Shown here: positions 9,252 to 16,880 of the stretch, one piece after another
How the letters are laid out: each line of letters begins with the position of its first letter
Numbering within the stretch: position 1 is the first letter of the stretch
DNA from: an uncultured Eubacteriales bacterium
GTDB lineage: Bacteria > Bacillota > Clostridia > Oscillospirales > Acutalibacteraceae
Length of the DNA stretch: 51,671 nt
NCBI GenBank assembly: GCA_949741605.1
Contig: CATJNB010000082.1
Coordinates: 1 to 51,671, forward strand
Reading direction: 5' to 3'
Notes under the pieces: model-generated
What the model saw: only the letters and a program-made list of their open reading frames with translations
Database searches by the model: none
What the model was told of the DNA's origin: nothing
Position numbers and translations under genes: made by a program

Positions 9252-9833
9252 ATGGATTACATATCTCTGATCGGGATTGCCGTGGGGTTATCCATGGATG
9301 CGTTTGCGGTATCGCTGACAAACGGTGCTGTGACCCACAAAGCAGGCTGGAAACTGGCGGTAAAAACAGCGCTGACCTTTGGAGGTTTTCAAGCGCTGAT
9401 GCCATTTTTAGGATGGCTGGTGGGAAAAGCCGGGGAAGGCTTTATCAGCGCGGTTGACCATTGGATTGCCCTGATTTTGCTCGGATATCTGGGCGGGAAA
9501 ATGGTATGGGAAGCCCGCAAAAAAAAGGAAACCGAAACCGAAAAAAAAGACGGCATTGCATGGAAAACCCTGTTATTATCGGGCATCGCCACAAGCATTG
9601 ACGCTCTGGCAACCGGGGTCATTTTGCCGTCTGCTGTGGGGGCTGGCAGCATTGTGGAAATGCTTTTGTCCGTACTGATTATCGGGGCTGTTACCTTTTC
9701 CTTTAGTTTCCCGGGGGTCTATCTGGGACGCCGGTTTGGTAGCCTGCTCTCCAATAAAGCAGAACTGATCGGCGGGCTGGTTTTAATCGCAATCGGGATA
9801 AAAATTTTTATTGAGCATATGTTTTTCAGTTAG
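9252..9833 (+). CDS. mntP: Manganese efflux pump MntP
   Basis: An inner-membrane exporter of Mn2+ that protects against manganese overload. The 193 residues contain about six membrane helices and the two family motifs: GLSMDAFAVSLTNG near the N-terminus and GIATSIDALATG in the second half, whose Asp residues are needed for transport in the family. An in-frame ATG at 9132 gives an unlikely soluble extension. TGGAGG eight bases before ATG 9252 sets the start. I looked for a yybP-ykoY manganese riboswitch, but only about 60 bases separate a possible TTGACA (9184-9189) from the gene and none is visible. Confidence 0.93.
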   Translation: MDYISLIGIAVGLSMDAFAVSLTNGAVTHKAGWKLAVKTALTFGGFQALMPFLGWLVGKAGEGFISAVDHWIALILLGYLGGKMVWEARKKKETETEKKDGIAWKTLLLSGIATSIDALATGVILPSAVGAGSIVEMLLSVLIIGAVTFSFSFPGVYLGRRFGSLLSNKAELIGGLVLIAIGIKIFIEHMFFS

Positions 9834-9842
9834 GCAAAAAAC

Positions 9843-9872
9843 GGGCAGCTCCAAAAAGGGCTGCCCATTTTT
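9843..9872 (+). terminator. Terminator after mntP
   Basis: The inverted repeat GGGCAGC-tCC / GG-gCTGCCC is followed by ATTTTTG, nine bases after the mntP stop. Confidence 0.75.
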
Positions 9873-9893
9873 GTATCCGCAGAAAAGCCAGCA

Positions 9894-11156
9894 TTACTTT
9901 CCCTGCTGCGATAAATAATCCTCTGCGTCCTGAAGGATTTTGCGGTCCTGATCGAACTCAAGCAAAGCCAGGGCCTTTTGCAGCGGGACGATCCAATAAT
10001 CCAGCACTTCCCCTTCCTGCGGGACAATATTTTTGTCGTGGAACTGCGCCAACAAATAAACCGCTGTTTTCTGGATGAAAAACTTGACTTTATACTCATA
10101 AGCCCGCCGGAACCCATCCACAATATCAACCGTCAGGCCAGTTTCCTCTAAAATTTCCCGGCGTACCGTATCCAGCTCACTTTCCCTGTACTCGATATGT
10201 CCCTTTGGGAACCCGGCATGGAACGAGCGGTTTTTAATGAGAAGGTACTTCCTTTCCCCTTCATCTTCTATGAATAAAACGGCCCCACACGATTTCTCAT
10301 ACGCACACCGGTATGACGCATTGGAACTGCCCTCTTTAAAGCTAAGGGTCTGTGCAATTTCCGGTTCATAATAGATGGTTCCTTTGGGTGCAACTACTAA
10401 TTTATTGGCTGTGTTCTCATGCTTGACAACCGCAATGACCACCCCGGTAAATTCCCCAACCGGCTCGGAAACCCCCAGCACATAGACCATCTGTTTTTGG
10501 CCTGCCTTCTCGAACAAAGCCTGATGATACCCATAATTGACGGGATATCCCGGCCCGATGGGATTGGTCACAGTGACCGTAATCGTTTGCCCCAGCGTAA
10601 AATAATCATTTGCTTCTGAAGCCACATTTTGCACGAATTTTGCTTTCCCCCGGTTATAGGCATGCAGGTCGTTGGGATATTTCTCTGCCAGTTCCTGCTT
10701 GAGGGAATCATATTTACGCAGCTTGTCCGTATTGACCTCCAGATAATCCCTGAAATTACATAATGTATGAAACAGATCCCCGTGTTCCCGCACCACGTAA
10801 ATATGGTGTGTGCATGCCCCGTTGAGGTCTTTGTGGATAAAAAATAACTGCTGGTCGGTATCATGTTTTTCCAAATGTAGATATCCCAGCTTGGAAAGTT
10901 CCTTCGCACAATCCAGTACCCCTCTGAAATCCCGTACTGCAACCGCCACATCAGCAATCGGCTTGCTTTTGGCCTGAAACTGCCGGTTTTCCACGGCCGC
11001 AGAACCAATCCGTTCCATCGCAGACAGGTTGTCACCCAGCACTTTTTTCCAGTCCCCTGCTGCCTTTTCCCATGCAGCTTTCCATTCCTTTTCCCACGCT
11101 GCCGGGTCTACCAACGCAACGGCCCCGCCTTTGAGCCCAAACGTTTCTTTTTGCAC
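9894..11156 (-). CDS. GrpB-like / pyrophosphatase-like / Nudix three-domain fusion
   Basis: A 420-residue protein made of three parts. Residues 15-175 look like a GrpB (UPF0157) nucleotidyltransferase-fold domain (WEKEWKAAWEK...MERIGSAAV...KPIADVAV). Residues 185-275 match the small clostridial protein often annotated inorganic pyrophosphatase (PVNYGYHQ, VYVLGVSEPVGEFTG). Residues 283-420 are a Nudix hydrolase with a perfect Nudix box from G319 to L341 (REILEETGL at its end), which should bind Mg2+ and cleave a nucleoside diphosphate-linked substrate. In the GrpB part the usual HIGSTSVPG is changed to RIGSAAVEN, so that domain may be inactive. The start is GTG with AAAGGAAG upstream. The substrate is unknown; a role in nucleotide clean-up is inference. 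Confidence 0.85.
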   Translation of the reverse strand: MQKETFGLKGGAVALVDPAAWEKEWKAAWEKAAGDWKKVLGDNLSAMERIGSAAVENRQFQAKSKPIADVAVAVRDFRGVLDCAKELSKLGYLHLEKHDTDQQLFFIHKDLNGACTHHIYVVREHGDLFHTLCNFRDYLEVNTDKLRKYDSLKQELAEKYPNDLHAYNRGKAKFVQNVASEANDYFTLGQTITVTVTNPIGPGYPVNYGYHQALFEKAGQKQMVYVLGVSEPVGEFTGVVIAVVKHENTANKLVVAPKGTIYYEPEIAQTLSFKEGSSNASYRCAYEKSCGAVLFIEDEGERKYLLIKNRSFHAGFPKGHIEYRESELDTVRREILEETGLTVDIVDGFRRAYEYKVKFFIQKTAVYLLAQFHDKNIVPQEGEVLDYWIVPLQKALALLEFDQDRKILQDAEDYLSQQGK

Positions 11157-11250
11157 GCTACCACTTCCTTTGTTTTCCTTAAAAATCCTTCCTCAAAGTA
11201 TAGCATTCCCACGCGCATTATGCAAGGGGAGAGCGGCATTTGTGGGCAAC

Positions 11251-11277
11251 AAAAAAAGGCTGCCAATTTTGACAGCC
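11251..11277 (-). terminator. Terminator after the zinc-ribbon gene
   Basis: On the minus strand GGCTG(tcaaaattgg)CAGCC is followed by seven T residues (11257-11251), a clear intrinsic terminator. Confidence 0.8.
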
Positions 11278-11335
11278 CCTTTTGAAATCACTCAGAGATT
11301 CATGAGAGGAACAGCATAACCGTTTTCGGGCAAAC

Positions 11336-11611
11336 TTATTCTTCTCTCATCTTTGCAAAACATTCGCTGCAATATACTGGGCGATCCTCACGTGGTTTAA
11401 AAGGCACCTTTGCCTCTTTTCCACAGGATGCACAAGAAGCAGTATACATTTCGCGTTCTGGTTTGGCAGCGTTTTTCCGAGCATCACGGCAGCTCTTGCA
11501 TCTTTGCGGCTCGTTTACAAACCCTTTGGATGCATAAAATTCCTGTTCACCAGCGGTGAAAATAAATTCAGCGCCGCATTCTTTACAGATGAGAGTCTTG
11601 TCTTCGTACAT
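11336..11611 (-). CDS. Zinc-ribbon domain protein (zf-trcl type)
   Basis: A 91-residue protein with two zinc-binding modules. The first has C-K-E-C near residue 9 with C-x2-C near residue 38 (CKSC); the second has CASC near 60 with CSEC near 81. This is the arrangement of the probable zinc-binding (zf-trcl) family, usually small proteins of unknown function. The start is ATG at 11611 with GAGGT eight bases upstream. It has its own terminator, and a compact structured leader precedes it (11646-11710). A role in RNA binding or in stress is possible but not shown. Confidence 0.8.
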   Translation of the reverse strand: MYEDKTLICKECGAEFIFTAGEQEFYASKGFVNEPQRCKSCRDARKNAAKPEREMYTASCASCGKEAKVPFKPREDRPVYCSECFAKMREE

Positions 11612-11645
11612 TTCGATTTACCTCGCTTTTGGATTATAAGATATT

Positions 11646-11710
11646 TGCCCTTAGACGGATTTGCACCGCCGCCTTTGATTTACCAACGCTCTAACGTAAG
11701 CTACCGGGGC
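11646..11710 (-). ncRNA. Structured leader element, tRNA-like or degenerate tRNA
   Basis: In the 5' leader of the zinc-ribbon gene a 65-base segment can fold into a closed cloverleaf-like shape. The ends GCCC and GGGC pair. GCTT/GAGC forms a D-arm-like stem. GGCGG-TGCAAAT-CCGTC forms a T-arm-like hairpin (11654-11670) whose loop resembles TTCAAAT. It is about eight bases short for a tRNA, the anticodon stem does not pair well, no T33 is present, and no CCA follows. It may be a decayed tRNA, a tRNA mimic, or an unrecognised cis-regulatory RNA. The GGTGCAAATCC string also recalls part of the cobalamin riboswitch core, but the rest is absent. Confidence 0.3.
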
Positions 11711-11725
11711 ATAACAAAGCTGCCT

Positions 11726-11772
11726 TGTAATGCCTAAACTAGGCATTACATTCCTTTTACAGGTAAAAGGAA
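11726..11772. repeat. Paired-hairpin element, copy A
   Basis: Two perfect 10-base inverted repeats lie back to back. The first (11726-11750) has arms TGTAATGCCT/AGGCATTACA with a 5-base loop. The second (11751-11772) has arms TTCCTTTTAC/GTAAAAGGAA. The element abuts the stop codon of the sigma factor gene. It is bracketed by the 10-base direct repeat CATAACAAAG (11710-11719 and 11778-11787). A matching pair occurs at 12985-13029. Confidence 0.75.
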
Positions 11773-11776
11773 TCAG

Positions 11777-12358
11777 TCATAACAAAGGGTCGCGCAACTT
11801 GCGGCGCACGCGCTGCATGGCATTGTCCACCGACTTTTGGGAAACCCCTAAACGCGTGCCAATTTCCCAATACGACCCTCCCGCCAAATAAAGCCACAGC
11901 ACCCGCTGTTCCAAGGGGGATAACTGATGACGGATACGGTCCTGCACGCGCTGTAAATTTTCCTGTGCAATCACGACCGTTTCCGGACTGGACCCATGAT
12001 CTTGCAGGCTGGCAGCGTCATCACCGTCAATGGAAACGGAACTGTTTAAAGCCAAATGTTTTTGCCGCAAAGCGGTGCGGTATGCCGCAATGATCCGGTG
12101 GGAGATGCAAATTCCCGCATAGGTGCGGAAACTGGCAGGCCCCTGCGGGTCATACGTACATGCTGCCCGGAAAAGTCCCAGCAACCCTTCCTGATAAAGA
12201 TCATCTGCATCAAACGCCGTGGTGTTTTGATAGGGGGCAGCCTTAGCCCGGATCAGCGGGATGTACCGTTTCATCAATTCCATAAAGGCATCGGGATCAT
12301 CCTGTTGGATAAACCCGGCCAATTCCAGATCACTGTACTCGAGCATCTCCTGCAACAA
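11777..12358 (-). CDS. RNA polymerase sigma factor, SigH-like
   Basis: A 193-residue sigma-70 family protein with region 2 (FDADDLYQEGLLGLFRAACTYDP, residues about 49-71) and region 4 (LSPLEQRVLWLYLAGGSYWEIGTRLGVSQKSVDNAMQRVRRKL). It most resembles the sporulation transition factor SigH of Firmicutes; I leave the symbol empty because no neighbour confirms it. No ATG fits well: the start is TTG at 12358 or 12355, behind GAGGGG. The last codons overlap the 10-base direct repeat that brackets hairpin copy A, so the C-terminus may have been altered by insertion of that element. A good promoter lies 39 bases upstream of the start. Confidence 0.85.
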   Translation of the reverse strand: MLQEMLEYSDLELAGFIQQDDPDAFMELMKRYIPLIRAKAAPYQNTTAFDADDLYQEGLLGLFRAACTYDPQGPASFRTYAGICISHRIIAAYRTALRQKHLALNSSVSIDGDDAASLQDHGSSPETVVIAQENLQRVQDRIRHQLSPLEQRVLWLYLAGGSYWEIGTRLGVSQKSVDNAMQRVRRKLRDPLL

Positions 12359-12396
12359 TTCCCAAAACCCCTCATGGCATAATGATACTGTCCTTT

Positions 12397-12425
12397 ATCA
12401 TACTCTATATTTTGACGCAAGTCAA
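12397..12425 (-). promoter_or_regulatory. Promoter for the SigH-like gene
   Basis: On the minus strand, TTGACT (12420-12425) and TATGAT (12397-12402) are separated by 17 bases. Confidence 0.7.
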
Positions 12426-12984
12426 GATGCCATCCCATTTTTACTGGTGTATTTTTTATTTTTAGAAATATTTTTCCAGAACCATATGGGAAAATGCCCC
12501 CTTGCTTTGCATACAAGACCCTGTTATGTTTTATTGCAATTTTTCTAATAAAAATGACTAAAAGAGATATTTTTTGTAAAAAACATGTAAATTTTTATGA
12601 TTGTGTGGCGTATTCACGGACATCCCCGGATGGTAGTACGATTCGGGAGAAAACGGTAAAAAGAAAGGTTGTATTTTATTTTTTCCCGTATCTCCCCTAT
12701 TCTTAACTTATCTAATCTGAATAATAAAATCAAAAGCTAAATTTTAGGAAAATTGTGTCTTTTTATTCCTCGAATCCCCAATTTATTCCCTATTTCCGAT
12801 AGAAAAGCATAGATATCTTTTTTTATTCAAAATGCTAAAATTTAAATTTTTTCTAAAAATCCTCTCTCAAATGGTAGACTTTTCTACACAGGAATACTAT
12901 AATTGGAAATCATAAAAAAAGCCTACACAATTTTGTAATTTTTGCCAGTTACATTTGGGTTTTCTTTGCTGACATACTTGCTTT
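12426..12984. other. AT-rich intergenic region without a supported gene
   Basis: About 560 bases that are very rich in A and T. A short open frame at 12494-12706 has no ribosome-binding site or recognisable protein and is not called. A small GC-richer patch lies at about 12604-12655. TTTGGGT near 12955-12961 can pair with ACCCAAA near 13030-13036, enclosing hairpin copy B. I see nothing else. Confidence 0.6.
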
Positions 12985-13029
12985 AGTAATGCCACATGTG
13001 GCATTACTCTTGCTTTTACACTGTAAAAG
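12985..13029. repeat. Paired-hairpin element, copy B
   Basis: A perfect 24-base palindrome (12985-13008, arms beginning AGTAATGCC and ending GGCATTACT) is followed by a second inverted repeat, CTTTTACA-c-TGTAAAAG (13013-13029). Order and core sequences match copy A at 11726-11772, but arm ends differ in a compensatory way. The 24-base palindrome is flanked by exact direct repeats CTTGCTTT (12977-12984 and 13009-13016). It lies about 50 bases upstream of the hemerythrin gene. Confidence 0.75.
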
Positions 13030-13080
13030 ACCCAAACTGACCTTACTTACTTTTTCAGAAAAACTCCAGCTGTAAGTGTT

Positions 13081-14061
13081 ATGAAAAGAAAAAGTAAAAA
13101 AGAAGAAAGGGGTTTATCCATACTCAAAAAACGTGTCCTGACCGCGCCAGTGTGGACGCCTGACGTCCTGCTTGACGTACCTGAAATTGACCGGGAACAT
13201 AAACAACTGTTTGATATTACCAAAAAAATGTACGACCTGATCCGCGACAAACGAAAAACAAAATTTGCCTGTGTGGAAGGGATCAAATATTTGAAAAACC
13301 ATACCATGGTACATTTCGCCCATGAAGAAGAATATATGCGTTCCATTGACTATCCGGGTTACGAAATGCACAAGCGGCTGCATGACAATTTCAAAAACCA
13401 TATCCTGCCCACCAGCGAACAGATTCTCGAACAGGAGGATTATTCCAACGAATCGGTTGAAAGTTTCCTTGGCAGCTGTATCGGCTGGCTGTGTACCCAT
13501 ACGACCGTGGAAGACCTTGCCATTACCGGAAAAATAGAAAGCTACTCGAATCCCGATTTTAACCTTGACTTGGCCTCTTTCATCATTCAGGAGCTGACCC
13601 ACGTAACCAAACAGCTTGCCAACCTTGAGCTGAATCTGATGAATATGCACTATACGGGCGAGGCCCTTGTAAAACCGGTCCATTACCATATTGTCTATTC
13701 GGACGACAAGGGCACCCAATGGTTTGTGCAGACCTCCATCGAGGCTAAACTCGTGCTGTATATGGTCAACAAGCTGTTTAAACTCCCCACCCACCGTCTG
13801 GATGCGATGATGATGGCCGCCCTCAAGCAGGTGGTGCGCCAGATCGTGTACCACATTGGGGTATCCAAAAAGGATATGAACGATTTTTATGTAACCGAGG
13901 AATTTGTACTTTCAGACCGGGAAATTGGAGAAGTATTTGAGGCGCATTGCCCGCAATACAGTATGCTGTTCCATTCCGAGCAGGGCTGTCTGACCTTCTG
14001 CGCGGATGTCTGGGATGAGCAGGCAAAAGCGCGTTATTGTCAATGCCGGCAAGCTAAATAA
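13081..14061 (+). CDS. Bacteriohemerythrin with an extra C-terminal domain
   Basis: A 326-residue cytoplasmic protein. Residues 25-150 form a bacteriohemerythrin domain with all seven di-iron ligands at canonical spacing: H40, H78, E82, H97, H101, H140 and D145. It should bind O2 or sense oxygen or NO. Residues about 195-326 form a second domain that I do not recognise securely; the pattern FVQTSIEAKLVLYMVNKLF followed by an amphipathic helix recalls CheX-like chemotaxis phosphatases. The only ATG is at 13081 and no good ribosome-binding site precedes it. It stands alone, downstream of the AT-rich gap and hairpin copy B. Confidence 0.85.
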   Translation: MKRKSKKEERGLSILKKRVLTAPVWTPDVLLDVPEIDREHKQLFDITKKMYDLIRDKRKTKFACVEGIKYLKNHTMVHFAHEEEYMRSIDYPGYEMHKRLHDNFKNHILPTSEQILEQEDYSNESVESFLGSCIGWLCTHTTVEDLAITGKIESYSNPDFNLDLASFIIQELTHVTKQLANLELNLMNMHYTGEALVKPVHYHIVYSDDKGTQWFVQTSIEAKLVLYMVNKLFKLPTHRLDAMMMAALKQVVRQIVYHIGVSKKDMNDFYVTEEFVLSDREIGEVFEAHCPQYSMLFHSEQGCLTFCADVWDEQAKARYCQCRQAK

Positions 14062-14265
14062 ACAGGCGCACAGAGTATTCCACAAATTGTACAATATGGA
14101 TACTGCATCGCCATTGCGTGCCAAACCTTCCGAGAAATTTGGTAATTTGTTCATCGACTTTTCGAAAAAACCATGGTATAATAAGAAGAACTAATCTTAC
14201 CACGATTTCCCAGTGTCTGCGCCTGATTTGGCTGGAAGCGCGCAGGCAGCGGAAAGGATGATGTC

Positions 14266-15687
14266 ATGAAACACCGATGGGATAAAAAATATCTTTATTG
14301 GGGAATTACGGCTTTTCTCGTAATCTTAGCCAGCCTTCTTTGTTTTGGAATGATCTTCAAATTTCCGGAGACAGAAATCCTGTCCATTCTCTCCACCTTT
14401 GGATGGATTATCGGAATTTTTAAGCCGATTTTGTATGGATTGGTATTTGCCTTCCTGATGAACCCGATTGTGAAGATCCTTGAGCGCCTGTTTACCATGG
14501 TATTCAAAAAACCGATGGCAGCCGCCAAAAAGCCAAAGAAATGGCGGGCTGCCAGCCGGGCCACGTGCATTGTGCTGACCATTATTATTGTACTGGCAGC
14601 CATCTCGGGACTGCTTTCCATGATTATCCCGCAGCTGGTTAGCAGCATTACAGGGATTGTGGAAAACTTCGGAGACTACTACCAAAACCTGCAAACCTGG
14701 CTCGACAGTGTCCTCAAGAATCAGCAGGGGCTTGCGGAAACGTTTGAAAATGCGGTGCAGAATGCTTTCAACGCCTTGCAGGAATGGCTCAAAACTCTGC
14801 CGAAACAGTTCCCGTCCCTTGCCAAAGATGTGGCAGACAGCGCAATTGCTGTGGTTGTGGTATTCAAGGATCTGATTATCGGATTTATCATTGCCATCTA
14901 TCTGCTGTTCAGCAAGGAGAAATTTATTGGCCAGAGCAAAAAACTGCTCTATGCGCTCTTTAAAAAGGAACGTGCCAACAAGATCATCACGGCAGGCCAG
15001 CAAATGAACCAGATGTTTGGCGGCTTTCTCATTGGACAGATTGTCGATTCCCTGATTGTGGGTGCCTTGTGCTTCATTGCCATGAGCATCCTCGGGCTGC
15101 CGTTCTCGCTGCTGATCAGTGTGATCGTGACGGTCACCAATGTTATCCCCTTCTTTGGGCCGTTTATTGGGGCGATCCCCAGTGCGATCCTGATCCTGAT
15201 GGTAGACCCCATGAAGTGCCTGTACTTTATCATCATGATCCTGATTCTCCAGCAGCTTGACGGCAATGTCATCGGCCCGCTCATTCAGGGCGACCGTACC
15301 GGAATGTCCGGCTTTTGGATTATCGCGTCAATCACGGTGTTTGGCGGTTTGTTTGGGATTGTGGGGATTGTCATTGCAGTGCCGATGTTCGCGGTGCTGT
15401 ATATGTGGCTCAAAAACTGGATCGACCGCAAGCTGAAAAAACGCAAGATGTCACAGTGCAGCGCCACCTATATGGAAACAGGCTGCATCTATGAGAGCGA
15501 CCCCGTCGATACCTCGAGTGACCCGGGCGCCCCGGAACCTAAAATCATTGACCCGGAAGCCCGTGCTGCGGCACAGGCAGCATCGCGCAGATCCTCTTCC
15601 AAAACTTCTGGTTGGATTCAAAAATTACGCAACAAGAAAAACAATCCTCCTTCCAAACAGGAGGACGATCCCCCCAAAGACGAATAA
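14266..15687 (+). CDS. AI-2E family transporter (PerM-like membrane protein)
   Basis: A 473-residue polytopic membrane protein of the AI-2E/PerM family. About eight membrane segments are visible, with the family's central amphipathic region and the IGPLIQGD...GLFGIVGIVIAVPMFAVLY C-terminal block. Family members have been linked to autoinducer-2 export or Na+/H+ antiport; the substrate here cannot be told. The last 80 residues form a charged, proline- and serine-rich cytoplasmic tail that is longer than usual. AAAGGA lies just before the start, and a terminator follows the gene. Confidence 0.88.
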   Translation: MKHRWDKKYLYWGITAFLVILASLLCFGMIFKFPETEILSILSTFGWIIGIFKPILYGLVFAFLMNPIVKILERLFTMVFKKPMAAAKKPKKWRAASRATCIVLTIIIVLAAISGLLSMIIPQLVSSITGIVENFGDYYQNLQTWLDSVLKNQQGLAETFENAVQNAFNALQEWLKTLPKQFPSLAKDVADSAIAVVVVFKDLIIGFIIAIYLLFSKEKFIGQSKKLLYALFKKERANKIITAGQQMNQMFGGFLIGQIVDSLIVGALCFIAMSILGLPFSLLISVIVTVTNVIPFFGPFIGAIPSAILILMVDPMKCLYFIIMILILQQLDGNVIGPLIQGDRTGMSGFWIIASITVFGGLFGIVGIVIAVPMFAVLYMWLKNWIDRKLKKRKMSQCSATYMETGCIYESDPVDTSSDPGAPEPKIIDPEARAAAQAASRRSSSKTSGWIQKLRNKKNNPPSKQEDDPPKDE

Positions 15688-15699
15688 TGCTTTTACGAA

Positions 15700-15728
15700 G
15701 CTGTCCTATCGCATAGGGCGGCTTTTTT
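15700..15728 (+). terminator. Terminator after the AI-2E transporter gene
   Basis: GCTGTCCTAT/ATAGGGCGGC arms pair around a 3-base loop and end in six T residues, just after the stop codon. Confidence 0.8.
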
Positions 15729-15776
15729 CATGGAAATTTTTACTGGTTTGTAAAGTTTGAAAAAATTTCATTCTTC

Positions 15777-15805
15777 TTGCCACAATCTATGCTATACTAT
15801 ATGAT
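15777..15805 (+). promoter_or_regulatory. Promoter for the zinc-ribbon/HD cluster
   Basis: TTGCCA (15777-15782) and TATGAT (15800-15805) are separated by 17 bases, about 30 bases before the chosen start codon. Confidence 0.65.
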
Positions 15806-15835
15806 ATATCCTTAAATCTAAGAGGTTTGATATTC

Positions 15836-16306
15836 ATGAATTGGTTTCAAAGAATGATGTACGGCAGGTACGGGAATGATATCCTCAATTTCGCCCTGCT
15901 CGGATTTTCTATTCTCCTGATGGTTGTCCTGCGGATTGTGGCGGTATTTACGGGCCTGTTTTGGCTGCCGTGGTTCAGCTATCTTCCTTTTATCGCGTGT
16001 ATCTTCCGAATGTTTTCCCGGAATATCTCCCGGCGTTCCGCAGAAAACCAAGCATTCCTGCGGTTTTTTTCCCGGTTCCGAGGGCTGTTTGCTGGCAAAC
16101 AGCGCGGGCAGTCTGGCAACCCCTATTATGGTTCTTACCAGTCGAATGCGTATTCCCGCCCCGCTTCCGCGAAAGTCAAGAAGGACAAAGCGTATAAATA
16201 TTACCGTTGTCCGCATTGCAGCATCCAACTGCGTGTTCCAAAGGGAAAAGGGAAAATCTGCATCACCTGCCCAAAATGCCACACTGATTTTATTAAGAAA
16301 ACTTGA
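15836..16306 (+). CDS. Membrane-anchored zinc-ribbon protein
   Basis: A 156-residue protein with a hydrophobic N-terminal region (about residues 17-57, probably two membrane segments), a serine/tyrosine-rich linker, and a C-terminal zinc ribbon C125-P-H-C128...C145-P-K-C148. I do not recognise a named function. The frame could begin with TTG at 15827, but AAGAGG is better placed for ATG 15836. It is the first gene of a three-gene cluster with the HD protein and a membrane protein. Confidence 0.75.
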   Translation: MNWFQRMMYGRYGNDILNFALLGFSILLMVVLRIVAVFTGLFWLPWFSYLPFIACIFRMFSRNISRRSAENQAFLRFFSRFRGLFAGKQRGQSGNPYYGSYQSNAYSRPASAKVKKDKAYKYYRCPHCSIQLRVPKGKGKICITCPKCHTDFIKKT

Positions 16307-16319
16307 GGAGGGTTTTCTC

Positions 16320-16880
16320 ATGCAACTGTCCCCTGTTCAGGCGCGCTTTTTTGACCGCTGCGCCAAAGAAATTTTATCTGTCCCGCTGGTGCGCTCCATG
16401 AAACAATATGTGCAGCACGGCAAAACGAACTGCCTGTGCCACTGTATCATGGTCGCGCGGGAAAGCTATGCCCTGGCCCTTTGGCTGCACCGTACCTTTG
16501 GCTGGAACATCCGTTACCGCGCCATCATCCGCGCCGCACTCCTGCACGACTTTTTCCTTTATGACTGGCACGACCCCCATAATGGCCACCGGTTCCATGG
16601 GTTCAGCCACCCGTATACTGCCTATCAACAGGCTTCCAAATATTTCTTCCTGAATAAGCGGGAGAAGGATATCATCCAAAAGCACATGTTCCCCTTTACC
16701 CCATTCCCCCCCCGTTACCTCGAAAGCTGGATCGTGTGTGTTGCAGATAAAATCTGTTCCCTGCGCGAGACTCTGGCTCGTAATTCCCCCGTCAACGCGG
16801 GGCAGGACTGCCCGTTATCACTTCCCTGCCCGCATCTTTTTGCAGAAAGGACCTCCCATCATGTTCCAGCAAGTCTGTAA
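16320..16880 (+). CDS. HD-superfamily hydrolase
   Basis: A 186-residue protein with the metal-binding pattern of HD phosphohydrolases: H41, H76-D77 (ALLHDFFLYDW) and D143 (VCVADK). The family cleaves phosphate esters, often of nucleotides; no specific substrate can be assigned. AGGAGG eight bases upstream fixes ATG 16320, although the frame is open much further upstream across the zinc-ribbon gene. Its last 20 bases overlap the next gene, which suggests coupled translation. Confidence 0.85.
   Translation: MQLSPVQARFFDRCAKEILSVPLVRSMKQYVQHGKTNCLCHCIMVARESYALALWLHRTFGWNIRYRAIIRAALLHDFFLYDWHDPHNGHRFHGFSHPYTAYQQASKYFFLNKREKDIIQKHMFPFTPFPPRYLESWIVCVADKICSLRETLARNSPVNAGQDCPLSLPCPHLFAERTSHHVPASL

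Noticed and set aside
11646..11710. A functional tRNA gene on the minus strand.
   Set aside because: Too short, with a poor anticodon stem, no T33 and no CCA; kept only as a tRNA-like element.
12494..12706. A 70-codon open frame in the AT-rich gap.
   Set aside because: No ribosome-binding site, no promoter, low-complexity composition and no recognisable sequence.
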